Source of the DNA: Listeria farberi
GTDB taxonomy: Bacteria > Bacillota > Bacilli > Lactobacillales > Listeriaceae
Length of the DNA: 64,000 nucleotides
Direction: 5' to 3'
Assembly (NCBI RefSeq): GCF_014229245.1
Contig: NZ_JAARZJ010000004.1
Span: 160,736-224,735, forward strand
Part shown: in pieces, positions 45,923 through 55,091 of the stretch
Numbering within the stretch: the first letter of the stretch is position 1
How the letters are laid out: every line of letters starts with the position of its first letter
Notes under the pieces: model-generated
What the model saw: the letters and a program-made list of their open reading frames with translations, nothing else
The model's database searches: none
Told to the model about the DNA's origin: nothing
Made by a program: the position numbers and the translations under genes

Positions 45923-46650
45923 TATGATTTCACCCCACTTGCGGCAATTTTGTCGACTACAAGAGTGGTATTTGCTTCTTTTACTAGAGTTGCCGGAATT
46001 GCTACAGTGGGGGCTTTTTCCACTACTTGTTTCACGATGTCTACCTTTTTCTCTCCGGTTGCCACTAAATAAATTTCTTTCGCAGCTAAGATTTGTTGCA
46101 TACCAAGAGAAATCCCGTGGGTTAATGGCAAAGCTGTATCGAAATATTTGCTCATTACGCGTTTTGTTACATCGTCTAGTTCTACCACATGGCAGTTCAC
46201 ATCTACAGGTACAAATGGTTCATTAAAGCCGATATGTCCGTTTAGACCGATTCCTAACAAAATAAAATCTATCCCACCACGCGTTTCAATAAACTGGTCC
46301 ACACGAGCACATTCGGCTGTTAAATCAGTCGCTTTTCCATCAAAAAAGCAAATTTGCTCATTAGAAACATTCTCGAGACGGTCAAAAAATGCATCATATA
46401 ATGTTTGGATACAACTACCTTTTGTTTCTCGTCCAAGACCAACCCATTCATCCAAGCCAACAAATTGTGTCTCACTAAAATCTACTTCGTCCGCTTGATT
46501 AGCTTTAATAAGTGCTTCTATGGTTAATAGAGGCGTATCCCCGCCAGCGATACAAATTAAGCTGGCTGGTTTTTCTTTTACCAATTCAATGATTTTTTGG
46601 CTCACTGTTTTCGCCACAAGTTGCTCATTTTCGTTAATAAGTAGTTTCAT
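45922..46650 (-). CDS. NagB/GPI-family sugar-phosphate isomerase (glucosamine-6-phosphate deaminase-like)
   Basis: A 242-residue protein with CIAGGDTPLLTIEALI, FVGLDEWVGLG and the NagB active-site motif LLGIGLNGHIGFNEP. NagB converts glucosamine-6-phosphate to fructose-6-phosphate and ammonia. Because a canonical nagB usually lies in the nagA-nagB operon, this paralogue inside a PTS operon may handle a related amino- or deoxy-sugar phosphate. It lies 21 bp after the IIC gene. Confidence 0.88.
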   Translation of the reverse strand: MKLLINENEQLVAKTVSQKIIELVKEKPASLICIAGGDTPLLTIEALIKANQADEVDFSETQFVGLDEWVGLGRETKGSCIQTLYDAFFDRLENVSNEQICFFDGKATDLTAECARVDQFIETRGGIDFILLGIGLNGHIGFNEPFVPVDVNCHVVELDDVTKRVMSKYFDTALPLTHGISLGMQQILAAKEIYLVATGEKKVDIVKQVVEKAPTVAIPATLVKEANTTLVVDKIAASGVKS

Positions 46651-46671
46651 TTTTAAATCAACCTTTCTTTA

Positions 46672-47997
46672 TTAGAAATCCAAGTCTAGCGCATCATGAG
46701 CAGCTTGGCGTTCTGATACGACAGTTTCTTCTTTAATCAAACTCTTTTCATACATCTTGAAGAATGGATAGTACATACAAACGGCTGCTGCGAGAACGAA
46801 GATGATTAATATAATTGCACGCCAGTCCATTGTCGCTAAATACTGTGCGAGCGGGATTGGTGTACCACCAACATTCGCAATCGGTGGACGAACCCAACCG
46901 AAATGGAATACAAACCATTGTCCTACCGCTAAAATTGGCGTTCCAAGTACGAACGGAATAAATAAATAAGGATTAAAACAGATTGGAAGTCCAAATACAA
47001 CTGGCTCGGAAATAGTGAAAATTGCTGGAACGACAGAAACTTTTCCGACTGCTTTTAGTTCTCTTGATTTACTAAATAGTGCGAGGATTACTAATGCACC
47101 AGTAATACCAGAACCAGAGAATCCCATGAAATAATCCCAGAAATTTGGCGCAAATACGTGAGGAATTGGTTCTCCCGCCGCATAAGCAGCAGCGTTCGCT
47201 CCTAAATATTGTGTCATAAATGGAAGCACAAAACCAATCAAAATCGCATAACCATTTAGACCAATAAACCAAAATAGCATTTCAAGAAAACAAATTAGGA
47301 ATACAGCGTAAGGTGTGTCGATACTATTAATCGCAGGAGCTAGCATCGTCGTGAAGGCTTCTGGAATGATTTGCCCACTCGTTACACTTTGCATTAAAAT
47401 ACTAAGCCCAACAGCACTGAACAACAACACTACTAACGGAATAATCGCTTCAAAAGTAGTTGCAATCCCAGCTGGTAAACCTTTAATTCGAATCGTAATA
47501 TTTTTTCTAATAAATAAACCAATAAGTTCTACAGAAATCAGTGCTGCAAATATCGCAATAAAGAGTCCTCTTGAATCTAGAAATTCTGTATTAAGAACCC
47601 CATCAACCATTTTCGTATTAAGGATGAGTGTTACCATCACAGCAGCCATCACACTATGTAACACAGGGACTTTCATTTGTTTCGCGTGGCTGTAGGAAAT
47701 TGTTATAGCAGCATAGATCGATAATAAACCAAACGTAAATTGAAATGGTAAGTTAAGCGCTGCTGCATTTTGAACAAAAAATTCTTTTACAACAGAACCC
47801 GCTGGAAACATATTCCCGATTGCTGAGATGATCAGCGAAAATGATCCAATAATTAAAACCGAGATCAATGCAATCATCCCATTTTTTATTGAGGAAATAT
47901 GACGTTGTTTTTCAATTCTAGCTGCGACTGGTTCAAAATATTTCTCCATAAAAGCAATAAAACGATTCATAAAAGATTGTTTGTTTTTACTCGACAT
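46672..47997 (-). CDS. PTS lactose/cellobiose-family IIC permease (second system)
   Basis: A 441-residue membrane permease with the IIC motif FTISEPVVFGLPICFNPYLFIP (in part, near residue 330) and about ten transmembrane segments. With the adjacent IIA and IIB it forms a complete transporter for an unidentified beta-glycoside or amino sugar. ATG at 47997 (MSSKNKQ) is chosen since GGAGGG lies 8 nt upstream; the GTG five codons earlier overlaps it. Confidence 0.93.
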   Translation of the reverse strand: MSSKNKQSFMNRFIAFMEKYFEPVAARIEKQRHISSIKNGMIALISVLIIGSFSLIISAIGNMFPAGSVVKEFFVQNAAALNLPFQFTFGLLSIYAAITISYSHAKQMKVPVLHSVMAAVMVTLILNTKMVDGVLNTEFLDSRGLFIAIFAALISVELIGLFIRKNITIRIKGLPAGIATTFEAIIPLVVLLFSAVGLSILMQSVTSGQIIPEAFTTMLAPAINSIDTPYAVFLICFLEMLFWFIGLNGYAILIGFVLPFMTQYLGANAAAYAAGEPIPHVFAPNFWDYFMGFSGSGITGALVILALFSKSRELKAVGKVSVVPAIFTISEPVVFGLPICFNPYLFIPFVLGTPILAVGQWFVFHFGWVRPPIANVGGTPIPLAQYLATMDWRAIILIIFVLAAAVCMYYPFFKMYEKSLIKEETVVSERQAAHDALDLDF

Positions 47998-48016
47998 GTT
48001 GTTTCCCTCCACTTTT

Positions 48017-48352
48017 TTATTTGTTCATTTTAAGGATAATCGCGTCTTTTAAAATGTTTGCGCCGTTAACTGTGCCGTAATCTTTCGTATCGATGACTTG
48101 GATTGGTTTATTGTATTCTGCAGCAATTTCACTTAAATGTTTTAGCTGGTGTTTAATTTGAGGACCGACTAAAATAACGTCAAAATCTTCAATATGTTCA
48201 CGTAATTCCCCTGCTGGATGTGCCTCGATTTTCACATCTGTGTTCTTTAGTTTTTCACTATTTTGCGCAATTTCTTTCATTTTTGTGACCATTACTCCGG
48301 TAGATGCACCTAGATTACATACTAAAAGTACATGTAGTTGATTCATTTCCAT
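48017..48352 (-). CDS. PTS lactose/cellobiose-family IIB component (second system)
   Basis: A 111-residue IIB protein; the phosphocysteine is in VLLVCNLGASTGVM. ATG directly abuts the IIA stop (TAA-ATG) behind AGGAGG. It transfers phosphate to sugar entering through the downstream IIC. Confidence 0.93.
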   Translation of the reverse strand: MEMNQLHVLLVCNLGASTGVMVTKMKEIAQNSEKLKNTDVKIEAHPAGELREHIEDFDVILVGPQIKHQLKHLSEIAAEYNKPIQVIDTKDYGTVNGANILKDAIILKMNK

Positions 48353-48682
48353 TTATTTTTCCTCCTCTTTTCTTAATGATTTCATTTCTTGATGCATTTC
48401 GATCATTTCACGAATTAAAGTGGAAGCTAAGATAGTGTTCATCAAAGTATCTTGCGCATGTACGAGTAAAACGGAAAAACTAGCTTGTTCTCCTCTTGTT
48501 TCTTGAATAAGCATTTCTGTTTGTACTTTATGCGCTTCAATCATTAGGTCATCTGCTTCTTTTAAAAGTTGTTCTACTAGTTCTGCATCTGATGCTTTTG
48601 CGGCCTGCAAAGCTTCAATTAATTTAGAAAACGAATCCCCCGCTAGTGATATTAATGAAAACGATATTTTTTCTATGTCCAT
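48353..48682 (-). CDS. PTS lactose/cellobiose-family IIA component (second system)
   Basis: A 109-residue IIA protein with phosphohistidine motif LLVHAQDTLMNTI. ATG at 48682 (MDIEKISFS) follows GAGGG by 7 nt; the ATG at 48700 overlaps the upstream regulator stop and lacks a Shine-Dalgarno. Confidence 0.92.
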   Translation of the reverse strand: MDIEKISFSLISLAGDSFSKLIEALQAAKASDAELVEQLLKEADDLMIEAHKVQTEMLIQETRGEQASFSVLLVHAQDTLMNTILASTLIREMIEMHQEMKSLRKEEEK

Positions 48683-48696
48683 TATGAAACCCTCTC

Positions 48697-50715
48697 TCAT
48701 TCAAAGATAGCTGACTTAACGTAATGATAAATATCACGTTTTGAGCTAGCCATTTTAATTTTTTGCATTTTTTCTTCATTCAGCGCTAACTTCATTAATT
48801 GTTCCACGATTAAGTGCGCTTCTTTTGTTTTTAAAGCTAGTGTAAATATGACGTGAACAGGCTTTTCGTATCTATCAAAAAACATAATCCCGTCCTCAAT
48901 TATCGTCACCCCTATACCGTCCATCAAAACGCCATCACTTGCCCCTGCGTGCGCAATCGCCACACCCGGCGCAACTACCATATATGGCCCATAAACTTTT
49001 AAATTATGAATGATTTTTTCATGATAACTAGGCTCAATTACCCCGAGTTGCTCCATACATTTCGTTCCGAGTTTAATTGCTTTTCGCCAAGTCGGACAAT
49101 TTTCTTCCATAATGATAGCCTCTTCTGTAAATTGAAATGGTGGGATAATTTTCCTTGGCGCCTCTCTCTCGTCTGATATAAGCGCTTCCAATAAATCGAA
49201 TTCTAATTTACTTAAATTATTAATTTGTGTATTTTCAGCAATAATCGCTAAAATTTTACTAAATTTGTTAATAATTTGCTTATCACTTTTGACTAGTTTC
49301 ATACGCAAATGTTTTTGCAGTAATTCCATATCTTCTTTTTGCAAGTAACTATTAATTCTGAGTATTTTAGCATCTTGCATATCTGGTAAATCCACCGTAC
49401 TAATCACAAAGTCAAAATCCTTCATCATATCACGCTTAAATCTTCTAAGACCGATTGTCTGAACCGATTCAAATTCAAACATTCGTTTTAGCTGAATCGC
49501 AATCATATTTGACACCGCGACACCTTCTGGACAAATAATCAATAAGTTTGGCTTCATTTCAATGGTTTGTCTATTTCTCTGTACCTCAGATGCAAAGTAA
49601 ATCGCTAAAAATGATATTTCTTGTGAACTGACAGAAATTGGCAATACCGACTTCAATGCTTCCAAACTCTCCTTCACCCGCATAAAAATTTCACGATTAT
49701 CACGCATAAATTCATTAAAAATCGGATTCTCGATAATGACACCAGCTCGAACACGCCGAATCATTAACTTGATATGCGCCTTCATTTGCGTAAAAAAATC
49801 CGTATCACCATGCACAAAATCTACTTGATAGATTTCACCCATTTTTTCGCAAATGCCTCTTACAAAAGCTTCAATAATAGCTTCATCTTCACTCCCATAT
49901 TGGTACTGCTTGAGCGAGCCAATAATCGTTTCTAGCGCTTTATCTAGCTCATCTGTCACCGCAAAATCCGCTGTAAACTTGAAATCAGGTTTCGTTTCAT
50001 GTTGTTTTAGTAAAATAGCAAGTAATGTAAGATAAAGTTGCTCATCCATCGCACGAGTCATATTCTCCTCAACCGAATGCGCCTCGCGATTTACTTCCTG
50101 CAAAATTTCCAATTCGAAAAGGTTATAAAAAAATAACTCTCCTTTTTTAGATAAGCTATTTTCCGAATCTAAAAACTGATAAAATTCGCGGATGTTAATA
50201 AAACGCAAGAAGCTCCGAGCAAAAAGGGACGTTTTCGTAATTAAATTTCCAGTCACTAGAAAGCCATGGCGCGGTTGGTGGGACAAATCCAAATTATTTA
50301 AAAAAAGTTCCCCTTCAATTGCGCGTAGATGATTTAACACAGAAGATCTTGAAATAAAAAGAACTTCTTCAAAATATGTAACCGGAAGCACTTCTTCACT
50401 CAATAGCAGCTTTAAAAGTAAAAATTGCTGTACTTCTTCTTGGCTGTAACGATAATTTTTCGGCGTGATTTGTTGTTTGAACTTACTCACCACTGGATTT
50501 ATAATGTTCTTTTCTGGAAGTAGCACCCCTTTCCTCGTATGTCTGATAAGAGCTGGTAACGTTTGCTCATGGAGGAAAACATCGATTTTTTCCAAACTAT
50601 AACGAACACTACGCTCCGAACAACCAAGCGCGTTAGAAATATAACCAATATTTTTAAAATCTTCCTGCTCCATAAGAAAATCTAAAATTTGAATACACTG
50701 CTGATTTAGTTTCAT
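48697..50715 (-). CDS. PRD-containing transcriptional activator, MtlR/LicR type (second system)
   Basis: A 672-residue regulator: N-terminal winged helix (NIGYISNALGCSERSVRYSLEK), second helix-turn-helix, two PRDs (about 190-400), a IIB-like domain with cysteine in LLIICPEGVAVSNMI, and a C-terminal IIA domain with histidine in APGVAIAHAGASDG. It is the first gene of its operon and probably activates it in response to PTS phosphorylation state through the inverted repeat at 50787-50813. Confidence 0.91.
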   Translation of the reverse strand: MKLNQQCIQILDFLMEQEDFKNIGYISNALGCSERSVRYSLEKIDVFLHEQTLPALIRHTRKGVLLPEKNIINPVVSKFKQQITPKNYRYSQEEVQQFLLLKLLLSEEVLPVTYFEEVLFISRSSVLNHLRAIEGELFLNNLDLSHQPRHGFLVTGNLITKTSLFARSFLRFINIREFYQFLDSENSLSKKGELFFYNLFELEILQEVNREAHSVEENMTRAMDEQLYLTLLAILLKQHETKPDFKFTADFAVTDELDKALETIIGSLKQYQYGSEDEAIIEAFVRGICEKMGEIYQVDFVHGDTDFFTQMKAHIKLMIRRVRAGVIIENPIFNEFMRDNREIFMRVKESLEALKSVLPISVSSQEISFLAIYFASEVQRNRQTIEMKPNLLIICPEGVAVSNMIAIQLKRMFEFESVQTIGLRRFKRDMMKDFDFVISTVDLPDMQDAKILRINSYLQKEDMELLQKHLRMKLVKSDKQIINKFSKILAIIAENTQINNLSKLEFDLLEALISDEREAPRKIIPPFQFTEEAIIMEENCPTWRKAIKLGTKCMEQLGVIEPSYHEKIIHNLKVYGPYMVVAPGVAIAHAGASDGVLMDGIGVTIIEDGIMFFDRYEKPVHVIFTLALKTKEAHLIVEQLMKLALNEEKMQKIKMASSKRDIYHYVKSAIFE

Positions 50716-50767
50716 CAGGTATCACTCCTCTTTCTAAATTCAATTTATCATTTTCATGATAGGGCTT

Positions 50768-50813
50768 ACAATAAGCTATATAGCTATTTTTGTCAGACCT
50801 GTCAGGACAAAAA
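50768..50813 (-). promoter_or_regulatory. Promoter and inverted repeat of the second PTS operon
   Basis: Minus strand CTGACA (50796-50791), 17-nt spacer, TATTGT (50773-50768). An inverted repeat TTTTTGTC-N11-GACAAAAA (50813-50787) overlaps the -35 and extends upstream. Confidence 0.6.
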
Positions 50814-50880
50814 AACTATCCATTTTACTATAACTGTAAAAAAACCTCGCTGGAATAGGTCAGATCTACCGAAAGCACCA

Positions 50881-50911
50881 AAAAAGCCTTCTACATTCCC
50901 TGTAAAAGGCC
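50881..50911 (-). terminator. Terminator of the MFS gene
   Basis: GCCTTTTACA / TGTAGAAGGC stem with 5-nt loop and T6 tail on minus. Confidence 0.88.
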
Positions 50912-50922
50912 TATTATTTGAA

Positions 50923-52089
50923 TTATTTATCTTTTTTCATATAAAAAGTTAAAATAATTGCGATGAAAACCATTAAAAATCCGACAATTGGCGTATAACT
51001 TAAACCAATATACTCAGTAACTAAACCACCGATAAATGCTCCTAGTGCAATTCCGATATTAAATGCAGAAATATTAAGCGCAGAAGCCATACTCACCGTT
51101 TCTGGCAAATACCGTTCTGCTAATTGCACCACATAAAGTTGCAAACCAGATACATTCATAAACGCGAAAAATCCCATTAGCATAATAGTAATTAAACCTA
51201 AAATAGCATTTCCTGAAGTGAATTGAAGTAATAACAACGTCACACCTTGTAGGCTAAACATAATGAAAAGTGCTTTGGTAGGACGCTCATTCGCAAAATG
51301 CCCACCAATCGTATTCCCAATCGCAACCATCACACCATAAACAATCAGTAAAATAACTATCATACTTGTCGAATATCCCATATTGCTAAACATTGGGGAT
51401 AAATACGTATAAACAACAAAAGTACCACCATACCCAAACGCCGTCATGAGTAACACCATCACGATTTTTTTATTAACTAATAATTGCCCAATCGATTTAA
51501 ATGAAATATTACTCGCATTAGATAAATTTTTTGGAACTAAAAAGAAGTTAGCAATAATCGCAATCACGCCTATCGCAACAATAAACAGAAACGACATCCG
51601 CCAGCCAAATAGTTGTCCGATAAACGTCCCAAGTGGCACCCCAGTAACTGTCGCCACGGTCAGCCCCGTAAACATTACCGCAATCGCGCTCGCACGTTTA
51701 CTCGGATGAACTACATCTGCCGCGATAACCGAAGCAATCGACATAAACACCCCATGTGCAAATGCCGCCACTACGCGACCAGTAAGGAGCATTCCAAAAC
51801 TTACAGCAAAAGCCGAGACAAGATTCCCAATCAGAAATACTAACATTACTATTAATAGTAGGTTTTTTCGGTTCATCTTTGCCGTTATTGTGGTTAAAAC
51901 TGGCGCCCCAACCATTATACCAAGGGCATAAATCGATACTGTCAAACCAGCTGTACTAATTGATACACCCATACTAGAAGAAATCAGTGGAAGAAGCCCT
52001 ACACTAATAAATTCCGTTGAACCAATCCCAAATGCACTAATCGCTAGCGCCAAAAGCGTCAAATTAGGATTTACTTTTTTCATATCCAC
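50923..52089 (-). CDS. MFS efflux transporter (AraJ/YdhP-like)
   Basis: A 388-residue major-facilitator protein with 12 predicted helices. The N-terminal LLALAISAFGIGSTEFISVGLLP is the signature of the sugar-efflux/drug-resistance AraJ group. A GTG start at 52089 (MDMKKVNPN) with AGGGGG 7 nt upstream is preferred; ATG at 52083 is possible. It is divergent from an HxlR regulator and likely controlled by it, with repeats between the two genes. Confidence 0.88.
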   Translation of the reverse strand: MDMKKVNPNLTLLALAISAFGIGSTEFISVGLLPLISSSMGVSISTAGLTVSIYALGIMVGAPVLTTITAKMNRKNLLLIVMLVFLIGNLVSAFAVSFGMLLTGRVVAAFAHGVFMSIASVIAADVVHPSKRASAIAVMFTGLTVATVTGVPLGTFIGQLFGWRMSFLFIVAIGVIAIIANFFLVPKNLSNASNISFKSIGQLLVNKKIVMVLLMTAFGYGGTFVVYTYLSPMFSNMGYSTSMIVILLIVYGVMVAIGNTIGGHFANERPTKALFIMFSLQGVTLLLLQFTSGNAILGLITIMLMGFFAFMNVSGLQLYVVQLAERYLPETVSMASALNISAFNIGIALGAFIGGLVTEYIGLSYTPIVGFLMVFIAIILTFYMKKDK

Positions 52090-52127
52090 ATTATTTCCCC
52101 CTAAAAATTGCAAATTGTTTCGTTCTG

Positions 52128-52197
52128 TTATACAGTATCTTATATGCTGTATAAAATAACAAGAAGGTACTTAAAAGTCATATAGATACTAAAAAGT
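52128..52197. promoter_or_regulatory. Divergent MFS/hxlR control region with repeated operator elements
   Basis: An inverted repeat TTATACAG-N11-CTGTATAA (52128-52154) lies between the genes and supplies -10-like sequences to both strands. Nearer hxlR, TACTTAAAAGT (52168-52178) and TACTAAAAAGT (52187-52197) form a direct repeat with a 19-bp period, similar in core to known HxlR/YodB operators (TACT...AGTA). Confidence 0.6.
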
Positions 52198-52215
52198 GCC
52201 TATAGGAGGATAATT

Positions 52216-52569
52216 ATGCCCAAAGTATATAATATTGGTGTCGAAGCTACACTTGAAGTTATAGGCGGTAAGTGGAAGCCAGTCATCCTTTGCCATTTAC
52301 GCGAAGGCAAAAAACGAACTGGCAAATTAAAACGACTCATCCCCAACATCACACAAAAAATGCTCACACAACAATTGCGCGAGCTGGAAAAATCTGGAGT
52401 TATTATTCGTAAAGTCTACGAGCAAATCCCACCAAAAGTGGAGTATTCATTAAGCGAGTACGGTGAGTCTTTATCGGAAATCTTGAATAAACTTTGCTTA
52501 TGGGGCGAAAACCATGTCGATCTTTTGCTTACTAAGAATGAAGATATTGTTCTTCTTAACCGCGATTAA
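52216..52569 (+). CDS. HxlR-family transcriptional regulator
   Basis: A 117-residue winged-helix protein with the HxlR (DUF24) hallmark EVIGGKWKPVILCHLREGKKRTGKLKRLIPNITQKMLTQQLRELE (in part). Cysteines occur in VILCHLR and NKLCLWG; HxlR proteins of the YodB/HypR type sense quinones or disulfide stress through cysteine, but whether these do is unknown. GGAGG lies 6 nt before the ATG. It probably represses the divergent MFS gene. Confidence 0.92.
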   Translation: MPKVYNIGVEATLEVIGGKWKPVILCHLREGKKRTGKLKRLIPNITQKMLTQQLRELEKSGVIIRKVYEQIPPKVEYSLSEYGESLSEILNKLCLWGENHVDLLLTKNEDIVLLNRD

Positions 52570-52571
52570 GG

Positions 52572-52606
52572 AAAAACAGCCATCTTTTTAGATGGCTGTT
52601 TTTTAA
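52572..52606. terminator. Bidirectional terminator between hxlR and queT
   Basis: AAAACAGCCATC / GATGGCTGTTTT (12 bp) with a 6-nt loop and tracts on both sides. Confidence 0.9.
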
Positions 52607-53091
52607 TCGATCATTTTTCGAAAATTTAACCGTTTATTTAATAGATACATTAATGGAATCCCAACACCCATTACGATGAATTCACTTGCAGCCGTTGTTG
52701 CCCAAGTAATTAGGAACGGTAAGTCAAAAACGATCACTAGCTCCCAAGCGATAATTGCCATCGTTAGCGAGAAAAGAATCGTATTAATAATCATCCGTGG
52801 AATAATTCCTTTAACGTATTTAGAAATGCCAATCATTAGTAAAAGAGAAATAGCTGATTGTGCGACGCCAAAAACTAAATCAATCCAACCTAATCCGGAA
52901 AAGAACAAATTCGTAATAAAAACCCCTACGATAATGCCCCAGAAGTATTTTTTATTAAAGACGATTAGGTGGTTAAAGATTTCTGGTATTCTAAATTGTA
53001 ATGCCATAAACCCAATTGGTGCAACAATCATTCCGAGCACTACATACAGTGCGGCAATAATTGCATTCACCGTCAAAATTTTCATTTTCAT
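52603..53091 (-). CDS. queT: QueT-family queuosine-precursor (preQ1/preQ0) transporter
   Basis: A 162-residue ECF-type S component with five or six hydrophobic segments; AIIAALYVVLGMIVAPIGFMALQFRIPEIFNHL (in part) is the QueT signature. It imports a queuosine precursor for tRNA modification using the shared ECF energising module, encoded elsewhere. The preQ1 riboswitch immediately upstream strongly supports the assignment. AGGAGG is 7 nt from the ATG. Confidence 0.93.
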   Translation of the reverse strand: MKMKILTVNAIIAALYVVLGMIVAPIGFMALQFRIPEIFNHLIVFNKKYFWGIIVGVFITNLFFSGLGWIDLVFGVAQSAISLLLMIGISKYVKGIIPRMIINTILFSLTMAIIAWELVIVFDLPFLITWATTAASEFIVMGVGIPLMYLLNKRLNFRKMID

Positions 53092-53100
53092 TATTTTTCC

Positions 53101-53141
53101 TCCTAGTTTTTTTACGTGGGATGGTATGAATGAACCACGTG
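53101..53141 (-). promoter_or_regulatory. preQ1-I riboswitch of queT
   Basis: On the minus strand stem ACGTGG/CCACGT encloses a loop beginning TTC and containing ACCATC, followed by the A-rich tail AAAAAAACTA that runs into the AGGAGG ribosome site. This is the class I preQ1 layout; ligand binding would form the pseudoknot and hide the Shine-Dalgarno. A perfect TGGCAAAATTGCCA palindrome (53142-53155) lies just upstream. Confidence 0.85.
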
Positions 53142-53162
53142 TGGCAATTTTGCCAACATGCT

Positions 53163-53191
53163 ATTTTCTCATATTTGGAAGTTAATGTAAA
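53163..53191 (-). promoter_or_regulatory. Promoter of queT
   Basis: Minus strand TTTACA (53191-53186), 17-nt spacer, GAAAAT (53168-53163). Confidence 0.55.
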
Positions 53192-53205
53192 TGAGTTATT
53201 GCACA

Positions 53206-53236
53206 TAAAAAAACGGCTACTTAGATTATAGCCGTT
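53206..53236 (-). terminator. Terminator of the small membrane protein gene
   Basis: AACGGCTA/TAGCCGTT stem with 9-nt loop and T7 tail on minus, 3 bp after the stop. Confidence 0.85.
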
Positions 53237-53238
53237 AT

Positions 53239-53415
53239 TTATCTGCTATGTGTCCCATTCAACCTTTTACCTACAAAATAAAGAACTACCGATAAAATTA
53301 CTAATGAAATAAATCCTATATTTTTAGGGAGAATTTCCTTAATGACAATGAAGTAAGCCCACCCTAAAACGATGATTGCTACTACAATATATTCGATAAT
53401 TTTGTTTATCTTCAT
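53239..53415 (-). CDS. Small two-helix membrane protein, unknown function
   Basis: A 58-residue protein with two hydrophobic segments (IIEYIVVAIIVLGWAYFIVI and IGFISLVILSVVLYFVG) and basic ends (MKINK, KRLNGTHSR). No family recognised. The dedicated terminator and position between two other gene units support a real gene. Starts ATG 53415 or GTG 53427 both have an imperfectly spaced GGGAG; I give the ATG. Confidence 0.6.
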   Translation of the reverse strand: MKINKIIEYIVVAIIVLGWAYFIVIKEILPKNIGFISLVILSVVLYFVGKRLNGTHSR

Positions 53416-53457
53416 GACGAGCGCCACACTCCCGTATCCCTAACATTAGTATTTATA

Positions 53458-53505
53458 AAAAAATAGACTGGAGATAAAGGTAAAAACTTCTTTATCTCCA
53501 GTCTA
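53458..53505. terminator. Strong terminator of cshA
   Basis: Perfect 16-bp stem TAGACTGGAGATAAAG / CTTTATCTCCAGTCTA with a 10-nt loop and T7 tail on minus, 30 bp after the cshA stop. Confidence 0.92.
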
Positions 53506-53534
53506 TCTATATAGTAACTATTTGTCTAATAATC

Positions 53535-55091
53535 TTATTTAGATTTTTGTGAGTAGTTGCCTTTGTTGCCGCCGCTGCGTTGTTCTCCGCCGCCACGACG
53601 ATCACGATTGCTGCCACCGCCAGAACCGCTTCCGCCGCCGCTACGACGACCTTTGCCGCTGTTGTTACGATCGCGGTAGCTTCCGCCTTTGCCGCTTCCG
53701 CCGCGATAGCCGCCACCTTTGCCGCCTTTACCATTTTTACCTTTGTAGCCACCGCCACCACGGGATGGTAATGGACGTTCTTCAGTAATATGGACAGGAG
53801 TTTTATCTGGTTCTTTCGCTAACATTTTAAGCATTGCTGCTGCGATGTCAGTTGCATCGTATTTTTCAAGAAGTTCGTTAGCAAACGTTTTGTAGTCAGC
53901 TAAGTTTTCTTCTGTGATTGCTTCTTGAATTTTTTCAGTTGCTACGCGTAATTGGCCTGCAAATGCTTCGTCCCATGTAGGAGCTTGAAGGGGTTGCATA
54001 CGTTTTTTCGTAGTTTCTTCCACAATACGTAGATAACCCATTTCACGAGGTTGTACGAATGTAATCGCCATACCTTCTTTACCAGCACGACCAGTACGAC
54101 CGATACGGTGAACATAGCTTTCTGGGTCTTGTGGAATGTCATAGTTATATACATGTGTTACGCCGGAAATATCAAGTCCACGAGCTGCTACATCTGTTGC
54201 AACTAGAACATCAATTTTTCCTTCTTTAAATTTGCGTAGTACGCTCATACGTTTTGCTTGCGTTAAGTCACCGTGGATACCTTCAGCCACGTAACCACGC
54301 ATATCAAGCGCGCGCGATAATTCGTCTACACGACGTTTCGTACGACCGAAAACAATAGCTAGTTCCGGTGCTTGAACGTCTAATAAACGAGATAATACGT
54401 CAAATTTTTCTTTTTCATGCACTTTTACAAAGAATTGTTCGATTAATAGTGCAGTCATTTCTTTCGCTTTAATGCGAATAAGTTCTGGGCTATGCATGAA
54501 ACGTTCACCGATACGGCGAATTGGATCAGGCATTGTTGCAGAAAATAGTAAAGTTTGACGTTCTGCTGGTACTTCTTTTAGAATAGTTTCGATATCATCA
54601 ATGAAGCCCATGTTTAGCATTTCGTCTGCTTCATCTAGTACAAGTGTTTCCACGTGATCTAGTTTCAGTGTGCGACGGTTAATATGATCCAAAATACGTC
54701 CTGGCGTACCAACTACGATTTGTGGGTTTTTCTTAAGTGAACGGATTTGACGGCTGATATCACTACCACCGTAAACCGCTAGCACACGTACATGTTTGTC
54801 ATAGCTAAGTTTATAAAGCTCTTCAGAAACTTGGATTGCAAGTTCACGTGTTGGAGCAATAATTAAAGCTTGTACGTTGTTACTCTTTTGGTCAATTTTG
54901 TGAATCATTGGAAGACCAAAAGCGGCTGTTTTACCAGTACCTGTTTGTGCTTGCCCGATTAAGTCTTTACCTGCTAGTCCTAGTGGAATTGTCTTTTCTT
55001 GGATTGGTGTTGCTTCTTCAAACCCCATCCGATTTACTGATTTTACAATTTTTTCGTCCAGTCCGAACTCCGAAAATTTTGTCAATGTCAT
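53535..55091 (-). CDS. cshA: DEAD-box RNA helicase CshA
   Basis: A 518-residue ATP-dependent RNA helicase. Q motif GFEEATPIQ, Walker [19 protein letters not shown] box, SAT, and [10 protein letters not shown] are all present. The C-terminal 90 residues are Gly/Arg/Ser/Lys-rich ([21 protein letters not shown], then RGG-like repeats), an RNA-binding tail. CshA works with the RNA degradosome and ribosome assembly and matters for cold growth. It has its own extended -10 promoter and a long (about 190-nt) leader, plus a possible short transcript further upstream. Confidence 0.96.
   Translation of the reverse strand: MTLTKFSEFGLDEKIVKSVNRMGFEEATPIQEKTIPLGLAGKDLIGQAQTGTGKTAAFGLPMIHKIDQKSNNVQALIIAPTRELAIQVSEELYKLSYDKHVRVLAVYGGSDISRQIRSLKKNPQIVVGTPGRILDHINRRTLKLDHVETLVLDEADEMLNMGFIDDIETILKEVPAERQTLLFSATMPDPIRRIGERFMHSPELIRIKAKEMTALLIEQFFVKVHEKEKFDVLSRLLDVQAPELAIVFGRTKRRVDELSRALDMRGYVAEGIHGDLTQAKRMSVLRKFKEGKIDVLVATDVAARGLDISGVTHVYNYDIPQDPESYVHRIGRTGRAGKEGMAITFVQPREMGYLRIVEETTKKRMQPLQAPTWDEAFAGQLRVATEKIQEAITEENLADYKTFANELLEKYDATDIAAAMLKMLAKEPDKTPVHITEERPLPSRGGGGYKGKNGKGGKGGGYRGGSGKGGSYRDRNNSGKGRRSGGGSGSGGGSNRDRRGGGEQRSGGNKGNYSQKSK

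Noticed and set aside
53507..53761. Ala/Val-rich minus-strand frame in the cshA tail
   Set aside because: A shifted reading of the Gly-rich repeat codons of cshA; low-complexity product with no start signal.
53549..53788. CRISPR-like or tandem repeat in cshA
   Set aside because: Imperfect GGN/CGN codon repetition of an RGG-type tail, without spacers.
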